Under the pieces are notes generated by a model. The model did not search any database. It saw only the letters and a list, made by a program, of their open reading frames with translations, and was not told the origin of the DNA. Both the position numbers and the translations under genes were made by a program. A stretch of 64,000 nt of DNA from Gnetum montanum (taxonomy: Eukaryota > Streptophyta > Gnetopsida > Gnetales > Gnetaceae). The DNA lies in assembly GCA_015680685.1 (NCBI GenBank), contig MNCI01006170.1:2354-66353 (forward strand), written 5' to 3'. Positions 1 to 12,059 of this stretch are shown here, piece after piece; position 1 is the stretch's first letter; each line of letters opens with the position of its first letter.

Positions 1-600
1 ACAATAACGAAATTTACTACTAAAATGCTCTTAAGGCTTTTAGGCACAAGTGCTTCTATGGAAAAATTTTAATAGAAATCTCTATCGGGCAACAAGAACA
101 GTAAGAGCAATCTAAAAATCCCAAAATTACTTGCCAAGGATGATACTATCTAAACCACTAGCTAAACAATTTAAACAAAACAAAAAATGAAATGCATAAC
201 TCACAGGACCATGACAAAGAGGCTGAAATCTTTATTCTAGCAAGCCATCTTGCAAGCAATCGTCACAACTTCTTCTTTACAAAGCTCTTCTCCCAAGACT
301 CAAAATGTCTCCAAGTGAGAGCCCAAATGCTAACTTGTAGCCTTCTCAAAATGAGATGACAAGTCTTCTCCCAAAAGTCTTCCAAGTGATGTGAGAAGTG
401 ATGATATGATCATGATTTTCTCCTCCTTGACCCTTGAAGCCTTTTTATAGGGTTCCAAGGTAGGTAGGGAAGTTACATTTTAAAAATATCTCACCTAACT
501 TCTCTCCCAAGTAACTTGACTAACCAATTAGAAAATTACTTGCCCAACAAGTTAGGAGAAAGTTATGTAGTTAGGGAGTTAGGAAGTTATGCATAAAATT
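1..600 (-). promoter_or_regulatory. Minus-strand LTR-like promoter fragment
   Basis: Read on the minus strand, a TATA box (CTATAAAAAG, 450-441) is followed by a transcribed-looking leader and preceded by a region rich in short direct repeats of AGTTAGG and AAGTTA (about 470-600). This arrangement is what a U3-R junction of an LTR looks like. I see no LTR termini, primer-binding site or coding sequence attached to it, and it is not related by eye to the TGATG...CATCA LTRs elsewhere in the window. It could also be a host promoter. Confidence 0.3.
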
Positions 601-1020
601 AGGAGAATTTTATGCTAACATTAATGTAATGTATCATTTAAATGGAATAATTAATATTTATAATGGGTAATAATTTTAAAATAATATTTGTTATGACTTG
701 GGATAATTGAAGGCAAGTCTCTAAATCAAGGCTTCATACAATGAGTACTTCATGCTATGGATATACATATATATATATCTACATATATATATTGTTGGTT
801 AATTTATATTCCATTTTAACCATATGTTTTGGAAGTTATATCTATACTATAAATATTAAAATATTATAAACATGTTAATATTAATATTACAAATATTTGT
901 AGGTAGTAACTTACATAATATTTTAAATAATAATGTTTTTGAAGTCTTAAGATAATTAAAAAAGGTAAGTTTATAACTAGGGCTTCATACTTAGCGCATA
1001 TGGTTTTAAGAATTATTTCA
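600..1020. repeat. AT-rich stretch with a diverged internal duplication
   Basis: Two segments of about 170 bp (roughly 620-770 and 850-1010) share the order of several words, including GATAATTGAAG/GATAATTAAAA and AAGGCTTCATAC/AGGGCTTCATAC, so they look like an old direct duplication. Between them lies a short TATA/TACA microsatellite (765-795). No coding potential is visible. Confidence 0.35.
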
Positions 1021-1189
1021 AATTTTAAAATTTTATTTAATAAATTGCAACTTCAGTTTACCAGCATAGGCCTAAAATATCTCCGAATACCTATCTTGAT
1101 ATGCCTATGTGTCTTTGTTGCTGTATTCATCGGACTGGTATGTGATGCCGGATGCATCGGCGTTGGACATGGCTGCTGTTTTGGAAGGT

Positions 1190-1930
1190 AAATTGCAGGA
1201 GGAGTGAACGACATACCGCCTAAAATTTGAAATAAATCTTTTGGAAGAAAAAAGCCATGTTTCGCGATGAAGTAACCTGCACAAATTTTTCAGAAGTTGG
1301 AAGGACGAGCTAGAAACACGCCTACTTGTTCTCTGCCCTTTGTTTTCTGTTCTTTGATTTCCGCAGTGCAACCATAGCCAGACCTTTACGCCCTGGACAG
1401 AACATAGAAAAATGCAGGTTCAGATTTTGGGGTTTTCTATACATGGTGCTATTTTCAGAGGCCCCCTTTATTGACTGCCGCCACTGCGTGTTGTGTTGGT
1501 GCCACTGCCGTCGTCGCAGTCCTCGCATGCCTCTGTTCACCCACCAGATCTGTGCCTCCATCGGCCAGATTTGTACCTTTCTCAGCCAGATCTGGCCATT
1601 ACCGAAGCCGTAGTGGCCACCACGCATAGAACAAAGGCTTCTCTTCTTCTGCCGCTGTCCATCCTCCTTTGTCACCAACGCACAGCACTCCCCTGCCGTT
1701 TCTACCTTCTGCACAGGCACTTTCGCGACGGCCAGCAATGGCGCATAGACTAGCGGGCGTGCCAACTCAAACGCCGAAAAAAGGCAGATCGGCTCCACTC
1801 ATAGCAACGCTCGTATCAATAGCAGCAGCGGTGCTCTAAGGATGATCTTCAGCACTGGCGCTCCAATCCAAGGGTTTCAGGATTTTTGGGGTTCCAACAA
1901 CTGAGTGAGTGAGGGTTTTAGCATTTTTTC
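1190..1930. other. GC-richer patch, no confident gene
   Basis: Base composition rises sharply compared with both flanks. The plus strand carries three loosely repeated CAGATCTG/CAGATTTG words (1545-1600). Open frames exist on both strands (for example 1798-1322 minus), but neither reads like a known family and the two overlap, as expected by chance in GC-rich DNA. It could be an exon or 5' UTR of a host gene fragment or part of an unclassified element. I do not assign a product. Confidence 0.25.
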
Positions 1931-2409
1931 CCTGAATGCAACAAGCGCGGATGAACTCCAACGATTACACCATCGTAATTCAACGGCTGTGCCAAAATCA
2001 GGAGCCTACAAAAGGGCATAAAACTAAAATATATTTTTTTTTTGAAATATTTTTGAGAATGGTATTCCAACATTTCTACCGAAATCCATTTGAGCTCTCG
2101 CAGCAAATTTTCCAAAAACCAGTTTTTACCCCAAAATTACACCCATAGTAATCTTATCATCTCATTCAGACTTTGATTTAGAACCACACCACAAAGTCTT
2201 AACCAATTGAACTTTGATTTACCAACAACCTTAGAAGCATGACTTGACCTTTGTGAATTATTGAAAATGAAGCAAGAGGCTTACCAAAATTGATCCCATG
2301 AGTTTTTAGTTTTCAAATCAGGACTGCTCCATAGAATGGCCAAATGTGCCAACAGGAGCATGCTAGATATCACGAAGGTATTGAGAATCCTAACAAGGCA
2401 TCAAAAGAT

Positions 2410-3900
2410 AGTCAGATCAAGATATTAGATATGAACAACATCCCACGATTTTAAGGGGAATATAATGTTGATCCACAAAATCATTTACAAGCATTCCATG
2501 ATGCCTGCGCCTTGCAAAAGATAGAAAATGAGTGGCAAAAACTAAAGTTGTTTCCTAGGACACTCATAAAGGAAGCAGAGAGTTGGTACCAGTCCTTAGA
2601 GCTGGAAACCATTAGGAGGTGGAGTACAATGTTAGAACTCTTCAATAATAAATATCAAACATACTTTAGAGTGTCTAACTTGCGTAAGTAGATCCAAGGA
2701 TGGAAGCAAGGTACACATGAACCCTTGGATGCTACCATGGATCACTACTATGCATTGCTACATCGTTGCCTAGGCCATGATTATACACAGTGGGATCAAG
2801 TTTGCCACATCGTAGATGGGCTAAGGTATGAAACTAGGAGAACCCTTGGGACTTATGCCCAAGGGAGACTATTTGTACTTAGATCCCATGAAGTTCATAG
2901 GTTGTTGGAGTAAGTAGCCAAGAAAGAAGGGGAGCTACGAAGCACGGAAGAATATAATCGCAATCCTTCCCTTCGAAAGAGGGGAGTGAGATTCTGCGAT
3001 GAAGAGGTTGAGTCACCACTCGAGGAGTTGGTGAACAGAAAAACCTTGACGCTTTAGAAGCTAATAATAGAAGTGGTGGCTAAGGTAGATCAGATATAGA
3101 ACTCCTTAGATAGCATACTTGAACTTGTTTGGAAAATCATAGAGGAATCTAAGGAGGAACGAAGTAGTGACAAGGATAAGAAAAAGGGGAGAGATTCAGG
3201 CCTTGCACATGACAAAGGTAAGGGGAAAATAACTATGGCCGATGAGGTTGTGGATTTAGACACAGACAATGATGGTGGATGTGAGATCTACCAATATGAC
3301 CATCCTAAGGGATGTTGTCCAATCATCTGACATCTACAAGAGTCTGGGGTATATGCACTCAACCCAACAAACGGTAGACACCTCGAAGGTTACCTTATCC
3401 CCAAGGCAACCCAAGATATTTCCACCAACCGTTAATGTACTATCCAAGTGGAACTCCACCACAACCCATCGAGCAACATCAATAGTGGCAACACCCACAG
3501 TCATGGGAGATGCCACCGCCGAGACAACAATACCCTTACCGGCAACTAGGCCCATATGGCTATTACGTGTAGCAGCCAATTTCTCCAAGTGACTCCATGG
3601 GTCACACAACTCCCCAATGTCACTACCAAGTTTGGGAGTACTTTAGAAGAACTCCTTCTCCTCCAAGAGATGCTCCACATCCATACCATCCTACTAATTC
3701 GTCCGCCTCTCTTCCACCAGTAGTTCCCATACCACCCGCTCCAACAATGTAAGGCGAAATCCCCACTCAACCGCAACAACGTAATGCTATGAGAGCTATA
3801 AACATTTAACCCACTGATGGTTCTAACAACTGCAAAAAGAAAAGACCTTTTTTCAAACCAAAATCCTAGACAAGCTCTCAAACTAACAACATATAAGGCT
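2410..3900 (+). pseudogene. gag pseudogene of element 1
   Basis: Capsid/nucleocapsid polyprotein remnant of a Ty3/gypsy element. The retrotransposon gag core (about 2445-2930) contains the family words HLQAFHDACAL, KLKLFPRTLI, WYQSLE, IQGWKQ and IDGL-like VDGLR, shared with the gag copies at 22600, 33500, 41800, 55900 and 58650. One stop lies inside the core (2687-2689, between LRK and IQGW). The C-terminal part has a degraded zinc-knuckle-like motif (CEIYQYDHPKGCC, about 3282-3320; the second Cys is Tyr), then a proline-rich tail with shifts between frames. It is non-functional by sequence. Confidence 0.85.
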
Positions 3901-4039
3901 TTAGAACTCCCTTTAAACTAACAACAGAGCTTAATGCATACGGTTATGTTAACACATACCGTTACAGACTAGATCAAGGTAGGCCACCTTCCTAGGAAAC
4001 TCTCTAACCCTAGAAGTTCCTTAATCTACCTCCAAGTTG

Positions 4040-4470
4040 CTGGGAACAAACCTCATAAGGCTCTTCTTCACTCAAGTTTTGGAGTCAACTTAATCTCACG
4101 AGAAATGTATTAAGCCTGGAACCTGCCCCAACTTAAGAAGAGAAATATTCAACTAGAGCTGGCTAACCAGCCCATCACCATTCCCTTAAGATTGGTGGAA
4201 GACATCATTACCACTATGTGTGGTTGGTCATACCCAGCTGATTTCCTGGTGATAGAATTTAACAATGACAAAGGGGAATTCCCAATTATAATGGGAAGGG
4301 CATGGCTAAGCATAATAAATTCATGCCTAGGGATCCGTGATCTTTCCTTGGAAATATCTAAGGTAAAAATTTATGGAAATATCAAGAAGAAGAAAGTTCT
4401 GTGCATCACATACAGTGACTCAGAGGGTGATGACATGGAGGAATGCTTTGCATCTCTTCCATGCAACTAG
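4040..4470 (+). pseudogene. Retroelement aspartic protease remnant of element 1
   Basis: The motif ALLHSSFGVNLISREMY occupies the position of the catalytic Asp-Ser/Thr-Gly loop; the expected Asp is His here, so the active site is lost. It is followed about 55 codons later by PIIMGRAWLS, the usual flap/terminal motif of plant gypsy proteases. A stop follows REMY. The open part (4192-4470) runs to SLPCN. The homologous region in element G lies at 60270-60730. Confidence 0.75.
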
Positions 4471-4739
4471 TGTGCCCATGCAACACAGATACAAAGGTGC
4501 CTATATGTAGCAACCACACAAAAAGTAGACACCTTGTGGTTGATAGCTAGTTGAAAGAGGAACCAAAAAACATGCATGGAATGAACTAGGGGAACAACTC
4601 ATGCCCATAATGAAAACATATATACATTGGAGTATGAACGTCGCCGACTTCCACCCCTTAATCTAAGAACATCAATGGGGAGAAGTTGGGAACTTTTAAG
4701 AAATTCAAATAGACATTCATTATTTTGGATCTCTCCCTT

Positions 4740-6660
4740 TCCATTTATTCATGGGGGAGATGGCCACCTATGCTAATCATTTGGGGCCCTCAGTTCTTTT
4801 TAAGTTTTTGTTTTACACATTTTCGTTTTACACGTTTTTTTTACACATTTTTGTTCTACACATTTTTTTTTCAAATTTTTTGTTTTAAAAATTTCTTTTC
4901 TTTTCTTATTTTTGTTTTACAACATCATTATACTTTTTCATTTTTTGTGTGTGCGTGTGTGTCTTATCCATTTTGTTAAGTTTTTCACCCAATAAGTGTT
5001 CTGAATGATGGTAGGAACTATTTTTCTATTGATTACTAATGTTTGGTTTTTACCTTTATGTCATGATGTTGATACTAAGGTATGGTTCTTTTGATATAGC
5101 AAGCAATGAGTCCACTTCATCCATTCATCCACAAGTTTCTATGGTCTCTCTCAGCTTGGACATGTAAATAAGAACTATAATGAATCGGTGACTGAGCATT
5201 TCTCAAACTACGGAAGGACTCAAGGATTGACAAGGGTGTGCCTTCAAGGAAACTTGGTGCATTTTTGTTGGACATTCTCTTGGATGATTGGATGTTTTCT
5301 TCTTGAGTTGTCTTACCATTTCAATGTTACTCAATTATCGAGAAGCTGAGTTAATAAAAATAACAAAGTCTTTGCATGGTGTGGTTCTCATGCATAAACA
5401 CATAAAACACAAAAAAAAAACTATGAGAATTCAAAGCACACCCCTTAGATGAAATAATCATTTGGGCTACAAGCACTAGTTATGGAACTAAAATAAAAAT
5501 GTTCCCTCTAACTAAGGCCCCTCTCACTTCCCATTCTCTCCTCCTTTGTTTCGTCAGAATGGTGGTGGCTCTTTGAGAAGGCATTCTTGTTGCTTCAAGT
5601 GGATGGATTGGCCAAATGTATTAATGCGAAGTCATTGGATGTGGTTTGTTTGAGTTTGGACTTGGAATAGGATCTGCTAAGTTGCATTAATCATGCACTA
5701 CAAAAGGGGCTGTACACTACCTTGTTCTTGGGATTTCATTCCATTCTTTTCTCTCCATCCTTCTCTCCATTATTCACCTCATTGTCGGTTGTATCAGTAG
5801 TGTATATTTTGGTTGATACATTATTTTCTTTTTTGGTAAATTCTTGTGGTTAAGACTTTAACTCTTGTTCTAAATGACATTCCTAGAGCCTACGGACTCT
5901 TTGAATGTGGGTTTGTCAGGGCATTAAAGGCATGAGCCTGCTTTGGGGAGGACCCACTGGCATTTCTATTTGGTGCACCAGTTAAATTCTTTCCCTTAAC
6001 ATTTTTGCAATCCATTTTATTTTGTTCATTTTGATCTTCACATCCATTTCATCGACGTTATAGTTGTCTCTTTTTCTTCATCTTCCTTATTCCTTTTCTT
6101 TTTCCATTCTCTCGCTACCGGAGGTTCGCGATTAGTCATGGGCCCAATTTTTTTGATTTTCTCCTAACCCCTACACCTTCGGTAGTCACCAATATTATAT
6201 CTCCAAATCCGTAATCAGCCATACCACAACCTAGCCAATGGACCTTTCACTAAAGAAAGGTATTAACTGCATTAAAATTCATTTACCCTTGCTAATATAA
6301 GATTGTGTTATGTGTGCAAATGACAATCATACAACAATGGATTGGATCTAGAGAGAACACTTGGAATGGAGCAGTGTTGAAGTAGCTATGCAAGGAGCAA
6401 GATCGATGACACACTTATGGATAGACAAAAAAGGCACAATCTTGGTGTTGGCAGTAGAAAAATTTCTTTCTCTCTCTTTCTCAGCTGCCAAATAAGGCCT
6501 GATGTCAAATGTAATAAGGTGTTCACTCTTGTTGTCATGAATACTAGTTTTGTCATGTCCTGTAATGATGATCCATTCACATGTCATCCCATTAGTTCCA
6601 TTTTGAGTCAATAATACCATACCATCCCAATATTTTATAAGGAACTCAAGGATGAGTTTT
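4740..6660 (+). other. 3' untranslated region of element 1
   Basis: It starts with a T-rich tract (4800-4980) built of repeated TTTTACACATTTTT words, which follows pol in every element here. Downstream words shared with element C include CATCCATTCATCCA, CAAAGCACACCCCTTAGA and GCTTTGGGGAGGACCCACT. The 30 bp GAAAGACATGTTACCCATGCC motif found in the other 3' UTRs is missing; its flanks meet near 5490-5510. Near 6326 a degenerate splice-acceptor-like site (GTGTGCAA before ATGAC) matches the acceptor of the accessory ORF in other copies. No accessory ORF follows. Confidence 0.65.
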
Positions 6661-6678
6661 TATTTAGTCATGGGGGTA

Positions 6679-7480
6679 TGATGGGATGCGATATCGCATC
6701 CGCCGCGATATCGCATCCCACGCGATATCGCATACGCGATATCGCGGTGCGTCGCCAAGTCTAGAAATAAGAGGCAACTGTCCCTTATTTTCTCATCTAG
6801 ATCTAGACCCTTAGCAAAACTCTAGAAGTTTTATGTCTCTAGAGATAGAATATTTTTTATGTGCCCATAGTAGGAACTCAAAAGTAAACGGATCTTTATT
6901 CGAGCAAATATTGTACCTGAACACAAGTTTGCGTATGCAATAAAGATGAAATTCTTGGATAAACCTTGCAGTGCATGGAATAGGCTAATTAGGATTTTAT
7001 TTATTTTTTTATCATTTACATGATTTATTAGTTGATTAATTATTTCTCAACCCTTCTCTCCTAGTTAAGTGCCTCAGTACGACCGCTTCGAGCATGTGCG
7101 TTATGCTTGGTGATCCTAGCAATGATTAGTGTTTGGTAAACAAGGTTGCATTGGTTCAGGGTGTGAATGGTAAGTGGGAATGGATGCTGACGCTAGGTTA
7201 ATTAAGGCTTAGTTAGTTAGTTAAAGTTAGTTAATTAGTCTCCTCAACCCTTCACCTTATCAGCATAGGAGATAAAATAGAAAAGCTATGAAAATCACAT
7301 ACCTCATACTTACTTAACCATACACCGTGAAAAATACAAGTAAGTCGGGAAAGACAACGAATAATTAACCTTAAGTGTTCCATAAGGTGTGTAGGCACTT
7401 AGTCTACGGAGTTCAACCGGATCATGCGTGTAACGCTCGTATTCGTATGGTTGAGTGTAGGGGTACCTCACCATTCATCA
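6679..7480 (+). repeat. 3' LTR of element 1 (802 bp)
   Basis: It begins TGATGGG directly after a short purine tract (TCATGGGGGTA) and ends CATTCATCA. U3 carries four close copies of the 10 bp palindrome GCGATATCGC or near variants (6688-6745). The expected TATA box is mutated (CTAGAAATAAG, about 6761). The U5 end contains GGTTGAGTGTAGGGGTACCTCACC, also at the ends of LTRs C, D and H. The sequence after 7480 is not a primer-binding site, consistent with a 3' LTR. Confidence 0.9.
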
Positions 7481-10400
7481 GCCTTATTTGTTGGTTTGAT
7501 AATAGATTTATTTTGTTGTTATTTTGATTATGATTTTTTTCCAACCTTTGAGTTGTGGATTACTATAGGTAAGCTTTGATCACAAGTTTTTGTGGTTTTA
7601 CTTGTTGAAGGTGAAGGGACCGAGATAACACATGGTTCCCTAGGCTTTAGAGGATTGGTAACTCATGGTCTAGGTTGTGAAGTTGATGCCACTAAAGATG
7701 GAACATGTATGACAAAAGGCTTCTTAGATGCTAAAGGAGGTGGTACCCATATGATGAAGGGCTTTCTAAGCTTTATGTTTTTGGGCTATAGTGATATTTT
7801 AATGATAAAAAGTTCCTATAATGAGGCTATAGTGTAGGTATAACAACGTTGCCCTGACGTTGTCCGGCACCCCAAGGAATTCACGAAGATCCAATGGATC
7901 TGGGGTGAAAGACCTAGGGAATATGCCTTAAGAAAGTAAGCATATCATGAGTGAGTGCAAGCAGAAGCATAGCTTCTTAAGGTACATGAAAACGCACCTC
8001 ATGAAGGGTAACCAACTCCAAAATGAGGACCATGGAAACAAGCATACACACAACCTTGTATACAACATTGGTGGGAGGGGAGATGATGCACCTACAAGGG
8101 AATGTTCCTCACCCCTAGATCCCTCACAATATGGTACAAGGTGTGTCCTGGCACCACACCAAAAATATTTAGTCTTGGCTACCTACATATCTATGACCAT
8201 CGTAGAATCAGGGCCATGTAGTTCTCCACGGTGAAGGGGGAATGAAGAGGACTTAGAAGAGAGTTGCAATAGGAGGGTGTCCTATTGCTAGCTTGGTACC
8301 ACTAAGCTAGGGTGGATTTGCTAACACTTGAGAGTCACCCAAGGGTGCCTCAAAGTGTTCCATGGCCCCTAAACCATGGGGAGATCCCAGAAAAACCACC
8401 ACCCTAGGAAATCTCTCACAATCCTCCCCCATACAAAGAAGTGACATCCTTCGAGTGGATCCTAGGATAGCTTCGAGTGTACACTTCTAAATGGGTTCAG
8501 AACTTTGTCAACTCTTGGGATCCATAAACTTCTTAGATGCTAGAATTGAAGGAAGGTACCAACTGCAACACCTGATACATCCTTCCATCCAATGTTTTGC
8601 ATGAAATGAAAGGGAAATTGAAGGAAGCCCAAAGACTTCCCTTCTCTATACGAGTGAGAGAGTCCAACTCAAAGGGCCAATGTCTCTAAGGCATCCCATA
8701 GTTCTGTCCCTTCTATCTTCTTGCGTAAATCCATACTTATGCAAGAAGAGAGCTCCTCTTCCACAAGTCCCGCTAAGTTTCTTTGTGAATGACATCTCAG
8801 CATCCATTGATTTGATTTTTTTTAGGGCTTACCAGGGCCACTGCCCATGGTGAGGGACTTGGGAACATCACACCGAGAGGGAGGACATGCTCTAAAGAGC
8901 CATGTCTCCACTAGTAACTCATGCTTGCCAGAACTTCATGTTCTACTACTCACATCCAGACCCATGGGGTCTCACCAATACAACCATCTAAGCACTGATT
9001 CCACATGCATCAGTACCATGTGCATTCTCTTTTTCTCATCATGTTTGTTCAAGCTGGTATGATGGGAGTCAAGCATGTTCTCCTTTACAAACAAGGTACA
9101 AGTGAAGATATTTTGAGCTTGACCTTACCATCCACAAACACTAGCATCACATACCTCAATTCATCATTCAATAGTATTTCATAACCATAACAAGAGAGAA
9201 GATCCAAAAATCTGTTTAGAAACTTCTCCAAGAGGCTAACATACAACAAGCCCCAACTATCATCAACACCTCTTGTGGTTGTCCAACATCGAGAATGCCT
9301 GCTTGAATGTTAGAACAAGTGGAAGGTCAATTGGGCAGCCAACCCCATGACAATCCTCCATCACCTATCTCATATCAGCCGTAAGCACATCATCAAATGC
9401 AACCATAATATCCCTTTCATGGAGAAGGATCACCCACATTTGCTACATGCAAACTATCGTTCCCACTCCAAGTTATGGGACAAGAACCATTTTCTTAGAT
9501 AGTCTGTTATGACTATAAACTAGCACAACTCATCCTTGGGTCACGACATTAAACTAGCACAATAGCATGTCTTCTACAACATTAAACTAGCACACAATAG
9601 TCTTCTAGGACTATAAACTAGCACACCATGATCTACTAGGACCTTAACCTAGGTTCATGATCTACCAAGACTTTAAATTGACATTTTGCTCATTTTTTGG
9701 AGCACTTGCCACTAGCATAGCCTTTGGAGTATTTGCAGCATCATCACCTTTGACACTTTCACTAGCTTCTTGAGCACTTACAACTGGTTTTGCACTCGCA
9801 TTTGTAGCATCTTTGCATTTGGCATTTGATTTTCATTTCACGTCTTGTGATTTTCTTATCTTTTCAAAGTTTTTTTTGCAAGATGAAGCCCCAAAAGTAG
9901 TCATGCAAAGGCACATCTCATTGTAGTGACAAGTCATCACATCGCTTCAATGTGCATGGTTGGGCTAGCTAAGCTTCTCAAGAGTGCACATTCCTTCTCA
10001 TTCCATTATAGCCTATGCATGTCCCCACATTTCGATACCCTCACTTTACCTTGCATTCCCCTGCATGTAAACACCTTTGATGCATATGCACTATAACTCA
10101 CATGGCCCTTTCTCTTCACATCAATCGTAGAACCCATGGTGAATGTAACGCAACTTGTTCCATGAAGAGCCTCTATTGGCTTGTCAAAGCCCAAGAAGAT
10201 GTAATGCAACTCATCCTTAGTAGGAAACACCTATTCTATAGATGTGACATAGTTGCATCAAGGCAAATCCCATCTACTCGATGGCCCACACCTTGTAGCT
10301 AGCATTCAGTAATGTGTAGAACCCAATAGAGGTTTGCCCCATAGTAAAGAAAAAAAAAGTAAGAAAAAAGGGAAAAAAATAGAATAAGAAAAAGAGAATG

Positions 10401-10840
10401 GAAAAAAGCACATCCCCAAGCAAATTAACAACACTGTAGTTTCACAATCGGCCTAGCCTTAAATCGACACTAACTCTCTCATGTGCACTTCGGCGAGAGG
10501 TCAACATTTCAGGGACAAGTCATCTTCATGCCATGGTCACCGTCAATAGTGCTACTCTGCATCTTGCATCATTGCATCCCATTTGCATTTCATCTCCCTA
10601 GCACATTGCCTACACACTATGCCCTTAGCATACCCTTAATCATAGAACTCTTGAACATGGTGGAATGACACTTGATCAAGTACTGACGAGCAATGTTGGT
10701 GCCACAATTGCTATGGTGTTTAATTTTCTTTTTTGACATCTCTTGGGCCACTCATTTAGACTTTAACAAAGAGAGGCCAATGAAACACCACAAAAATTTA
10801 TGATTTCAACATCTCAACAAAAAATTTGGCTAAGTGTCAA
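7481..10840. other. Unclassified intergenic/repeat DNA
   Basis: No intact gene is visible. Pieces that stand out are a glycine-rich frame at 7592-7837 (TKGF repeats, no family recognised), a possible minus-strand coding remnant around 9480-9060 with stops, five diverged tandem units at 9512-9680, and a purine-rich tract at 10340-10415 (AAAAAGTAAGAAAAAAGGG) like a retroelement 3' end. The segment may be the body of a badly eroded element whose promoter is the array at 10870-12040, but I cannot show that. Confidence 0.35.
9512..9680 (+). repeat. Short tandem repeat, about 30-38 bp units
   Basis: Five diverged units in a row share the core GACTATAAACTAGCACA or GACATTAAACTAGCACA followed by a variable part ending CTTCTAG or CTACTAG. 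The last units are weaker. There is no coding meaning. Confidence 0.6.
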
Positions 10841-10869
10841 AATGATGGTACTTTGCCAAAAATTTTCTA

Positions 10870-11970
10870 AGTGTTGAGACTATACTCTATACACCCCTTG
10901 ACTACACTCCAGAGCATAGTCAGAGTGTAGTCAACATAACTACTAGTTTTGCTAGATTTTTCTAAGCATTAGAATGATGAAAATTTTTTCTAAATGTTGA
11001 GACTACTCTCTCCACTATTGGGGCTATGCTCTAGAGCATAGTCAAAGTGTAGTTACCACAAAACACCAATTTTGCAAAATTTGTCTAATTGTTGAGACTA
11101 CACTCTAGAGCATAGTTAAAGCGTACATAGTTTGGGAAGTCTAGTTTCTGCCAAAATTTTCTAAGTACCCAGACTATGCTCTCCACTGCAAGGACTATGC
11201 TCTAAAGCATAGTTAGCATAGTTAGTTTGGAAGCACATTTTCTATAGTATAATTTTTTAAGTGTCCAAACTACACTGTTACCACCAAGACTACACTCTAG
11301 AGCATAGTCAACATAGTCAACCCCAGACACCAGAATTTAATTGTTGGAACTACACCTTCTAACTACACTCTAGAGCATAGTCAACATAGTCAACCCCAGA
11401 TACCATAATTTAACTATTGGGACTACACCTCCTGACTACACTCTAGAGCATAGTTAGTGTAATCACCTTAAGCGCCAAATTTTGCATGAATTTCTCTAAG
11501 TGTTGAGCCTACGCTTGCTATGCTCGAGAGTGTAGTTAGCCTCTCCTAGAGTAGTGAACACTTAACCACATTTTGCCAAATTTTTCCTAAGTCTAGGACT
11601 ATGCTCTCACTATGTTCTAGAGCGTAGTTGGTAAGAAAAACCTTCAAAGTCCCCCACACATTAGCATTGGCCTCTGCATTGACTCTAGCATAACTCTAGC
11701 AGTAGCATTTATCTTCTTTCACTCCCCCATCCCCAAAAATTATAACTATGCTCTAGAGAGTAGACCCAGATTCAAATTCTCCAAAAGTGACATGTTTTTG
11801 CATTATTTGGCATTCTTAGGTACACTACGATCTTCTCCATGTAGCTAGGTAGTGTAGTCATAGTCTCTTGGATTCGCAAACTCTATCAAAGTAATGACAA
11901 CTCTCAACACCATAGAGCCTAACATCATAGCATAGTTGGGATGAGCATAGTCCCAACTACCCTAGAGTGT
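10870..11970. repeat. Array of palindromic motifs (about 12 copies)
   Basis: A semi-palindromic 22 bp motif recurs about every 70-130 bp. Its ideal form is GACTATGCTCT joined to its own complement AGAGCATAGTC. Clear copies lie at 10900, 11022, 11095, 11193, 11289, 11361 and 11434, with weaker ones at about 11515, 11605, 11745 and 11950. A second word, TTTTCTAAGTGTTGAGACTA, recurs between copies, so the whole is a degenerate tandem array. It lies directly upstream of a TATA box at 12031. Confidence 0.8.
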
Positions 11971-12030
11971 AGTCCCACCTATCTGTCTACCACATGGCAC
12001 ATGATCCACATTTTGGGCTAACCCTAGCCT

Positions 12031-12040
12031 TATAAATAAC
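12031..12040 (+). promoter_or_regulatory. TATA box downstream of palindrome array
   Basis: CCTTATAAATAACCC lies about 60 bp after the last palindromic motif and is followed by a plausible transcript start (CCCTACACCTCACATTTT). The arrangement of palindromic repeats, then TATAAATA, then leader is the same as in the LTR U3 regions of elements C, D and H. This suggests a promoter of an unclassified LTR element, although the LTR ends were not identified. Confidence 0.5.
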
Positions 12041-12059
12041 CCTACACCTCACATTTTAG

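Larger units (their letters stand above)
2330..7480 (+). mobile_element. Element 1: Ty3/gypsy (Athila/Tat-like), 5'-truncated, pol deleted
   Basis: The element consists of gag (about 2410-3900), protease (4040-4470), a 3' UTR (4740-6660) and a 3' LTR (6679-7480). No 5' LTR or primer-binding site is present on the left. RT, RNase H and integrase are missing: protease reads into the short segment ending FWISPF...GGDGHLC (4710-4775) that in elements C and G lies after integrase. This is an internal deletion of roughly 3 kb. Stops interrupt every domain. Confidence 0.85.

Noticed and set aside
1322-1798. 158-codon open frame on the minus strand
   Set aside because: It overlaps equally open plus-strand frames in a GC-rich patch, has no domain or signal, and its composition alone explains the length.
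4725-4979. Phe-rich hydrophobic frame that could be taken for a membrane protein
   Set aside because: It is the translation of the T-rich 3' UTR tract present after pol or gag in every element.
6688-6745. Regularly repeated palindromes looking like a CRISPR array
   Set aside because: Spacing is too short and irregular, the same words occur in LTR U3 regions upstream of TATA boxes, and the sequence is plant retrotransposon DNA.
8240-9480. Possible copia-type element or host gene on the minus strand
   Set aside because: A few open stretches read protein-like, but no RT, integrase or other family motif could be identified on either strand.
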